Assembly: GCA_031380225.1 (NCBI GenBank)
Contig: JANNFX010000188.1
Coordinates: 1 to 10,052 of the forward strand
Direction of reading: 5' to 3'
Source of the DNA: JANNFX01 sp031380225
GTDB taxonomy: Bacteria; Pseudomonadota; Alphaproteobacteria; Rhizobiales; Hyphomicrobiaceae
Length of the DNA: 10,052 nt
Part shown: positions 6,179-10,052 of the stretch, in pieces
Layout: every line of letters starts with the position of its first letter
How positions within the stretch are numbered: position 1 is the first letter of the stretch
Made by a program: the position numbers and the translations under genes
Notes under the pieces: generated by a model
Databases searched by the model: none
What the model saw: only the letters and a program-made list of their open reading frames with translations
Told to the model about the DNA's origin: nothing

Positions 6179-6958
6179 CTACTTCTTCGAAGCAGGCTTC
6201 GCTGCCGGTTTGGCCGCAGCAGCAGGAGCTGCCTTGCCACCAGCAGCCGGAGCCTTGCCACCGGCGGCCGGAGCGGCAGCCTTCGCGCCCGCAGCCGGAG
6301 CTGCACCCTTGGCTCCAGCAGCAGCCGGAGCAGCGCCCGCAACCGGAGTTGCAGCCGCAGCAGCGTCGCCAGCAGCCAGAACTTCTTCTTCCTTACGCTG
6401 GCCAGCGATGGTCGCGATCGTGAAGTCACGATCCTTGATCGCGGGCTTGACGCCGTCAGGCATGTCCACAGCTGAGATATGGATCGAGCGGCCGATGTCG
6501 AGACCTTCGAGGCTGATTTCGAAAATCGCCGGGATCTTGTCGTACGGGCACAGCACTTCGATGTTGTGGCGGACAATGTTCAAGATGCCGCCGCGCTTCA
6601 ATCCAGGCGACATCGATTCATTGACGAACTTCACCGGCACGCCAACGCGAATGATGCCATCCTTGCCAACGCGAAGGAAGTCGACATGCAAGGGCAGATC
6701 CTTGACTGGATCGACCTGCAAGTCGCGCGGAATAACGAGTTGCTTCTTGCCGTCGATTTCGACGTTGAACACGGTTGAGGTGAAGTGGCCCTTCAAGACC
6801 TGCTTCCACAGCGTATTGTAGTCGAGGTTGATGGTCTCGGGCTGCCGTGCGTCACCGTAAATTACGGCGGGTATTTTTCCGTCTCGACGAGCTTGGCGTG
6901 CGGCCCCCTTGCCGCCACGCGGGCGCGCCTCGGCTTTGAGCTCAATGAGCTGTGCCAT
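6179..6958 (-). CDS. rplY: 50S ribosomal protein L25 (general stress protein Ctc type)
   Basis: L25 binds 5S rRNA in the large ribosomal subunit; the long TL5/CTC form has an added C-terminal beta domain. The product is 259 residues. Residues 1-95 form the L25 domain (ELKAEARPRGGKGAARQARR, GKIPAVIYGD, FNVEIDGKKQLVIPRDLQVDPV, HVDFLRV), and 96-190 the TL5 C-terminal domain (VGVPVKFVNES.SPGLKRGGILN, PAIFEISLEGLDIGRSIH). Residues 192-259 are a low-complexity tail of Ala, Pro, Gly and Lys ending PAAKPASKK. The frame is open for 31 codons further upstream, but MAQLIELKAEAR is the family start and GGAGAA (6966-6971) lies eight bases before ATG 6956-6958. rplY is the first gene before pth and divergent from ynfA across 165 bases, which should hold promoters for both. 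Confidence 0.96.
   Translation of the reverse strand: MAQLIELKAEARPRGGKGAARQARRDGKIPAVIYGDARQPETINLDYNTLWKQVLKGHFTSTVFNVEIDGKKQLVIPRDLQVDPVKDLPLHVDFLRVGKDGIIRVGVPVKFVNESMSPGLKRGGILNIVRHNIEVLCPYDKIPAIFEISLEGLDIGRSIHISAVDMPDGVKPAIKDRDFTIATIAGQRKEEEVLAAGDAAAAATPVAGAAPAAAGAKGAAPAAGAKAAAPAAGGKAPAAGGKAAPAAAAKPAAKPASKK
6205..6365 (-). repeat. Imperfect tandem repeat encoding the L25 Ala/Pro/Lys tail
   Basis: On the plus strand the core GCAGCCGGAGC, with small variants, recurs about six times at intervals of roughly 20-27 bases. The spacing is always compatible with the rplY frame and yields repeats of the type APAAGxK. The repeat lies wholly inside rplY residues about 198-250. Length variation between strains would be expected without loss of frame. 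Confidence 0.7.
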
Positions 6959-6965
6959 GGCTGTT

Positions 6966-6971
6966 TTCTCC
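6966..6971 (-). promoter_or_regulatory. Ribosome binding site deciding the rplY start
   Basis: GGAGAA on the minus strand is placed eight bases before ATG at 6958. It supports this start over the upstream in-frame ATG at 7051, which would add 31 residues foreign to the L25 family. Confidence 0.75.
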
Positions 6972-7123
6972 AAAGAATGTTGTGCCCGGCCTCCAAGGGT
7001 GCCGCGACACGTCTCAGCAGATCTGATGAGATCGCGGTCTATTGCCAGCATTGGCCGGAATTTGCAACAACCGGGCGGTCGCGGGGCTTATCGGACGCGA
7101 CCCAAGGGTTGGATGGTAATATC

Positions 7124-7450
7124 ATGACATCATTGATGTTTTTCGCTATTGCCGCGGTTTGCGAGATCGCTGGCTGTTTCGCATTCTGGGCCGTCGTCCG
7201 GCAGGGGGCCGCGCCTGCCTGGCTGGCGGCGGGTGTAGCAAGCCTCATCGCCTTCGCCTGGATCTTGACCCGCATCGACGCCGAATTCGCCGGCCGGGCG
7301 TTCGCAGCCTACGGCGGCATCTACATTGCAGCTTCGCTCGTTTGGCTGTGGGCGGTCGAAGGCGCCAAGCCTGACCGCTGGGATTTGGCGGGTGGAGCCG
7401 TGTGCGTTTTGGGCGCTGCCATCATTCTTTTCGGGCCGCGAGGCGTGTGA
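7124..7450 (+). CDS. YnfA family (UPF0060) inner membrane protein
   Basis: A 108-residue, four-helix integral membrane protein of the YnfA/UPF0060 family, which is related to small multidrug resistance-type transporters; its substrate is not firmly established. Helices are seen at about residues 4-24 (FFAIAAVCEIAGCFAFWAVV), 30-47, 57-78 and 85-104. Family marks are CEIAGCF, GRAFAAYGGIYIAASLVWLWAVEG and PDRWDLAGGAVCVLGAAIILF. The length equals that of E. coli YnfA (108). The frame is open upstream to 6785, but that part overlaps rplY antisense and has no family similarity; ATG 7124 aligns with the known N-terminus, with a modest GGATGG seven bases upstream. It is divergent from rplY and stands alone. 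The usual gene symbol would be ynfA, but functional equivalence is not shown. Confidence 0.92.
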   Translation: MTSLMFFAIAAVCEIAGCFAFWAVVRQGAAPAWLAAGVASLIAFAWILTRIDAEFAGRAFAAYGGIYIAASLVWLWAVEGAKPDRWDLAGGAVCVLGAAIILFGPRGV

Positions 7451-7543
7451 GGCGCACGAGCTGACGTGGACAGCGACTGACATCAGCACTCAAGGATCGC
7501 GTAGGTGGAACGACGATCACGGACCATTACAATGGGGGCTTAA

Positions 7544-7627
7544 ATGAAAATCAAAAAATCACACTGCATTGCACTGCACTGCACTGCATTGGCCGTTGCG
7601 TTGTTGATGATGCTTAGGCTTGCTTGA
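7544..7627 (+). CDS. Possible 27-residue membrane or secreted peptide
   Basis: A short frame starts at ATG 7544, preceded by GGGGG (7534-7538) at a five-base spacing, a plausible ribosome binding site. It begins MKIKKSHC, continues with CIALHCTALAVALLMML and stops at TGA 7625-7627: a basic start followed by one hydrophobic segment. The design suits a small membrane peptide or a truncated signal peptide. Its codons 7-16 are built by a CA(C/T)TG pentanucleotide repeat. No homologue is recognised; the frame may be chance, and the spacer has no other coding evidence. Confidence 0.3.
   Translation: MKIKKSHCIALHCTALAVALLMMLRLA
7562..7591 (+). repeat. Pentanucleotide tandem repeat, six units of CA(C/T)TG
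   Basis: Six consecutive five-base units read CACTG, CATTG, CACTG, CACTG, CACTG, CATTG. The unit length is not a multiple of three, so loss or gain of a unit would shift the frame of the small ORF at 7544-7627; both other frames meet a stop within about eight codons after the repeat. It is the only simple repeat of this kind seen in the window. Confidence 0.85.
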
Positions 7628-7730
7628 TCATGTCCGCTGGCAATTGAACTGTGACTATGACTTTGACTGTGGTGTTGGCTCGTTCGAGCGCTTCGGGCTC
7701 ACAAACCGCCGATATTGGATTGGAGTGGAT

Positions 7731-7778
7731 TTAATGCCTGATCGGCCTCAGTCCTTTTGCAGGCATTAACGCTGTTTT
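7731..7778 (+). terminator. Perfect 10-bp inverted repeat followed by a T-run
   Basis: TTAATGCCTG (7731-7740) is the exact reverse complement of CAGGCATTAA (7760-7769), across a 19-base loop. Five T residues follow at 7774-7778. It could be an intrinsic terminator ending a transcript from the left, though the stem is A/T-rich at its base, or a regulator-binding inverted repeat about 90 bases before the kinase gene. Confidence 0.45.
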
Positions 7779-7797
7779 TGCTAGAGCTAAATTTGGG

Positions 7798-7807
7798 CTA
7801 CATGTAG
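7798..7807. promoter_or_regulatory. Palindrome CTACATGTAG upstream of the kinase gene
   Basis: A perfect 10-bp palindrome centred 57 bases before ATG 7860, where an operator or promoter-proximal site might lie. Ten-base palindromes arise by chance at moderate frequency, so only its position makes it notable. Confidence 0.25.
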
Positions 7808-7859
7808 TATTTGTGGATCTCGACCCTGCTTCTTCACTAAATTTCCCGGATCCATTTTT

Positions 7860-9875
7860 ATGAGCGATTGGCAAGGGTTCAGGGTGTTCGATACCAGTCA
7901 GCCGAGAACCATTCGATTCCGGCTTCTAGCGCTCGTTACACTCATTCTGGTACCCTTGCTTGTGCTCACGACAGGGTTAGCAATCAAGCTGGCCCGGGCC
8001 GAGCGCACGGCGATTGAAGTAAAGCGTGCAAATGTTGCGCGCCGGATCTCAGAGAGGGCTGACGGGCAAGTCTCACGCCATATCGTCCTGCTCAATATGT
8101 TGGCTAACTCGGCGCCTGTCGGTAGCGAAGGACTTGCGGAATTAGAGAAAAGTCTAGCAAAGCTGCAAAATCAATCGATCGTGGTCCGCGCTTGGGCGTT
8201 CACCCAAGACGGGCCGATACCGGCTGCACGCTCGACCGAAATTCCAGAGCCCGAACCGGGTTTCTACGGCCGTGCACTTCAAAGCAACTCTGCAGTTTCT
8301 GGCATTAAAGGAGTGGGCAAGGCCGCTGTTTTCAGCATTGGCGTGCCCATCAAAAGCGGCGAGCGAGCGATGTACGGCGTCGCGGCGGAAATCAACGCTG
8401 CGAAACTGAACAACGAGTTGTTCAATGAGTCTGGAATGGGAGAAGATTGGGTTGGCGCAATCGTCGACCGGGAAAACCGTTTCATTGCGCGTAGCCTCGA
8501 CAGCGACCGCCGGGTTGGCCAACTGGCTCGCCCCGAGCTTGGTGTCGCAGCGGCAGGTCCCGTTCAATCTGGAGTTTTCGAGAACGTCACGTGGGAAGGC
8601 GCTGAAGTTCTCAATGTTTTCTACCGTTCAGCGCTTACTAACTGGACCACAGTTGTCGCTGTACCAAAGGCTGACCTGACGGCGCCGCTTGACCGCAAGA
8701 TCGGGCTAGCGTTGCTTGGTGGTTGCACACTTCTTCTTGTCGCCATGGCATGGGTCAGCCGCCAAGCACGCCGCATTGCCGAACCTGTGCGCAATATCAG
8801 CAAATTCGCAGTCGCCATGAGTGAAGGCCGCCCTTACATAGAAAGCAATCATCGCATCGTAGAACTGGACGATGTCCGCGTTGCCTTAGAAAAGACCATG
8901 ACCAAAACCGCGCACTTGGCGGCGCTCGTTGCGTCCAACGCCGATGCAATATTGAGCACAGACATCGATGGCAAAATTCTAACTTGGAATTCGGGAGCTG
9001 AAAACCTGTTCGGATACACTGCGGATGAGATTGTTGGGCAGTCCAAGACGATTTTGGGTCCGAAGAACCGTATCCGGGAACTCGAATTGACACTCGAGGA
9101 GGTCCTTGAAGGGAAATCAGTTCGTCTTGAAACTGTACGCTGCTTGCGTGATGGCTCGCTCGCCGATGTCTCCATTTCGTCTGCGCCAATTCGCAAACCG
9201 GATGGCGAGATTATCGCAGTCTCTTTCATTATTCGCGATATCCGCGATCGAAAATCTGCGGATGCTCATGTCCAGCTCCTGATGAGGGAGCTGGCTCACC
9301 GTTCAAAAAATCAGATCGCGGTCATCCAAGCAATTGCCAACCGGACCTCCCTTGATGCCGAGACGGTAGAAGATTTTGCCAGCAGTTTCGGTCAGCGACT
9401 GCGAGCCCTTGCGGCCTCTTATGACCTTCTCATCGATCAAAATTGGAAGGGGGTGCGACTAGGAGATCTCGTCAGAAAGCAACTTCAAATATTCGTCCAA
9501 GAGGATCGTGCTAGTCTCGATACACAGGGTCCAGTCGTTGACTTGCCCGCCACGGCCGCGGAGGCCCTCGGCCTCGCGTTGCACGAACTTGCAACAAACT
9601 CCGTAAAATATGGAGCGTGGTCCAAACCGATGGGCAAAGTCAACGTGGCCTGGGACATCGCAACAGATGCAGACGGCGCACCTATGCTGCATTTTACCTG
9701 GGCCGAATCCGGCGGGCCGCTGGTTAAATCACCACCGGTCCGAAAGGGCTTCGGCTCCATTGTGATTGAGAAAATGGTAGCGTCATCGCTGAACGGATCG
9801 GCGAAAATCGACTTTGCGCCCGGCGGCATCAAGTGGCACCTACAGTGCCCAGTTCCATCACAAACATCAGAATAA
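7860..9875 (+). CDS. HWE-family membrane sensor histidine kinase with PAS domain
   Basis: A 671-residue two-component sensor kinase in the inner membrane. Order of parts: hydrophobic segment 1 at about 22-43; extracytoplasmic sensor region 44-278, of a single- or double-CACHE kind by size and position; segment 2 at about 280-299; a HAMP-like linker 300-352 (ARRIAEPVRNISKFAVAMSEG); a PAS domain 354-465 (ILSTDIDGKILTWNSGAENLFGY, then SFIIRDIRDRK); dimerisation/phosphotransfer domain 474-556 with His480 in ELAHRSKNQIAVIQAIANR; and the ATPase domain 566-662. HWE marks are His575 in LHELATNSVKYGAWS and Trp614/Glu616 in FTWAESGGP, plus GFGSIVIE. The H-box reads HRSKN rather than the usual HRVKN. 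No response regulator is adjacent, so the partner is unknown; other HWE kinases act with single-domain regulators or PhyR. The ATG follows a weak GGA; convergent with tyrS. Confidence 0.93.
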   Translation: MSDWQGFRVFDTSQPRTIRFRLLALVTLILVPLLVLTTGLAIKLARAERTAIEVKRANVARRISERADGQVSRHIVLLNMLANSAPVGSEGLAELEKSLAKLQNQSIVVRAWAFTQDGPIPAARSTEIPEPEPGFYGRALQSNSAVSGIKGVGKAAVFSIGVPIKSGERAMYGVAAEINAAKLNNELFNESGMGEDWVGAIVDRENRFIARSLDSDRRVGQLARPELGVAAAGPVQSGVFENVTWEGAEVLNVFYRSALTNWTTVVAVPKADLTAPLDRKIGLALLGGCTLLLVAMAWVSRQARRIAEPVRNISKFAVAMSEGRPYIESNHRIVELDDVRVALEKTMTKTAHLAALVASNADAILSTDIDGKILTWNSGAENLFGYTADEIVGQSKTILGPKNRIRELELTLEEVLEGKSVRLETVRCLRDGSLADVSISSAPIRKPDGEIIAVSFIIRDIRDRKSADAHVQLLMRELAHRSKNQIAVIQAIANRTSLDAETVEDFASSFGQRLRALAASYDLLIDQNWKGVRLGDLVRKQLQIFVQEDRASLDTQGPVVDLPATAAEALGLALHELATNSVKYGAWSKPMGKVNVAWDIATDADGAPMLHFTWAESGGPLVKSPPVRKGFGSIVIEKMVASSLNGSAKIDFAPGGIKWHLQCPVPSQTSE

Positions 9876-9895
9876 GTACACTTTACTGCCGCGCC

Positions 9896-10052
9896 TCACA
9901 CAGGCTTCAACAGCACGTGTTTTTTCTTGCCCATCGACAACTTGATGATGCCATCAGTGATATCGGCGGGGGTCAATTTAAGTTTGTCATCAGTGACCGC
10001 TTCATCATTGACGCGTAGTCCGCCGCCTTGGATGAGGCGCCGCACTTCGCCG
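9896..10052 (-). CDS. tyrS: Tyrosyl-tRNA synthetase, C-terminal end only
   Basis: The minus strand from the right edge encodes the last 51 residues of a protein ending at TGA (complement of 9896-9898). They contain GEVRRLIQGGGLRVND, followed by TDGIIKLSMGKKKHVLLKPV, the S4-like RNA-binding domain that closes bacterial TyrRS. The enzyme charges tRNA-Tyr with tyrosine; the catalytic part lies beyond the window. An S4 domain alone could belong to another RNA-binding protein, but the GGG.RVND plus GKKKHVLL.PV ending is typical of TyrS. It converges on the kinase gene, with 20 bases between the two stop codons. Confidence 0.88.
   Translation of the reverse strand, partial: GEVRRLIQGGGLRVNDEAVTDDKLKLTPADITDGIIKLSMGKKKHVLLKPV

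Larger units (their letters stand above)
7451..7859. other. 409-base spacer between ynfA and the sensor kinase gene
   Basis: No established gene is found on either strand. The spacer is visibly more A/T-rich than its surroundings, particularly 7540-7860. It contains the possible small ORF and pentanucleotide repeat, a 10-bp inverted repeat with a T-run (7731-7778) and a palindrome (7798-7807). I see no clear sigma-70 promoter for the kinase and no GGAAC-N16/17-CGTT match for the general stress sigma factor EcfG. Confidence 0.6.

Noticed and set aside
6210..6821. A 203-codon plus-strand frame rich in Ala and Pro.
   Set aside because: It is the complement of the rplY repeat tail and body; L25 on the minus strand is unambiguous.
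6959..7051. A 31-residue upstream extension of L25 from the ATG at 7051.
   Set aside because: L25 family members start at MAQ-like sequence, and a good ribosome binding site serves ATG 6958.
6785..7123. A 113-codon N-terminal extension of the YnfA-family gene.
   Set aside because: It overlaps the rplY start region antisense, shows no family similarity, and the 108-residue protein from 7124 matches the family length exactly.
7507..7530. GGAAC motif upstream of the kinase as an EcfG (general stress) promoter.
   Set aside because: No CGTT-like -10 element is found 16-17 bases after it, and it lies about 350 bases from the gene.
7562..7591. CRISPR-like repeat.
   Set aside because: The units are only five bases and contiguous, with no spacers and no cas genes in the window.

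Overview
The window looks like a chromosomal segment of an alphaproteobacterium, most probably of the order Hyphomicrobiales (Rhizobiales). The strongest evidence is a circularly permuted, two-piece tmRNA gene encoding the tag ANDNYAEAALAA, followed by an alpha-type SspB adaptor gene. The neighbouring rplY-pth pair (L25 with an Ala/Pro/Lys-rich tail and Pth with a Pro-rich tail) and an HWE-type histidine kinase fit the same group. Genus cannot be fixed from sequence reading alone.

Layout, left to right. At 2-808 (+) lies the 3' part of a permuted papain-fold (YiiX-like) cysteine hydrolase, cut by the window edge. Then come proA (901-2190, +) and, five bases later, a hydroxypyruvate isomerase gene (2196-2978, +), probably one transcript. 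A poorly structured spacer (2979-3230) carries a possible short gene remnant on the minus strand. The permuted ssrA gene (about 3250-3640, +) has its own candidate promoter and is followed by sspB (3705-4406, +). Convergent to sspB is an unrecognised single-pass membrane protein (4421-5233, -), then pth (5339-6073, -) and rplY (6179-6958, -), with several inverted repeats between pth and rplY. Divergent from rplY is a YnfA-type small membrane protein (7124-7450, +). A 409-base spacer (7451-7859) holds a pentanucleotide repeat inside a possible 27-residue peptide gene, a 10-bp perfect inverted repeat and a palindrome. It leads into a 671-residue HWE-family sensor histidine kinase (7860-9875, +). 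The end of tyrS enters from the right edge (9896-10052, -).

Functionally, the middle of the window concentrates translation and its quality control. tmRNA tags proteins from stalled ribosomes, SspB delivers tagged proteins to ClpXP, Pth recycles peptidyl-tRNA, L25 binds 5S rRNA, and TyrRS charges tRNA. The flanks are metabolic (proline synthesis, hydroxypyruvate/tartronate semialdehyde interconversion) and sensory (the kinase). I see no insertion sequence, phage gene, CRISPR array or canonical tRNA/rRNA gene. I found no clear new defence or mobile system; the least explained items are the membrane protein at 4421-5233, the repeat-bearing small ORF at 7544-7627 and the minus-strand 45-codon frame at 2988-3125.
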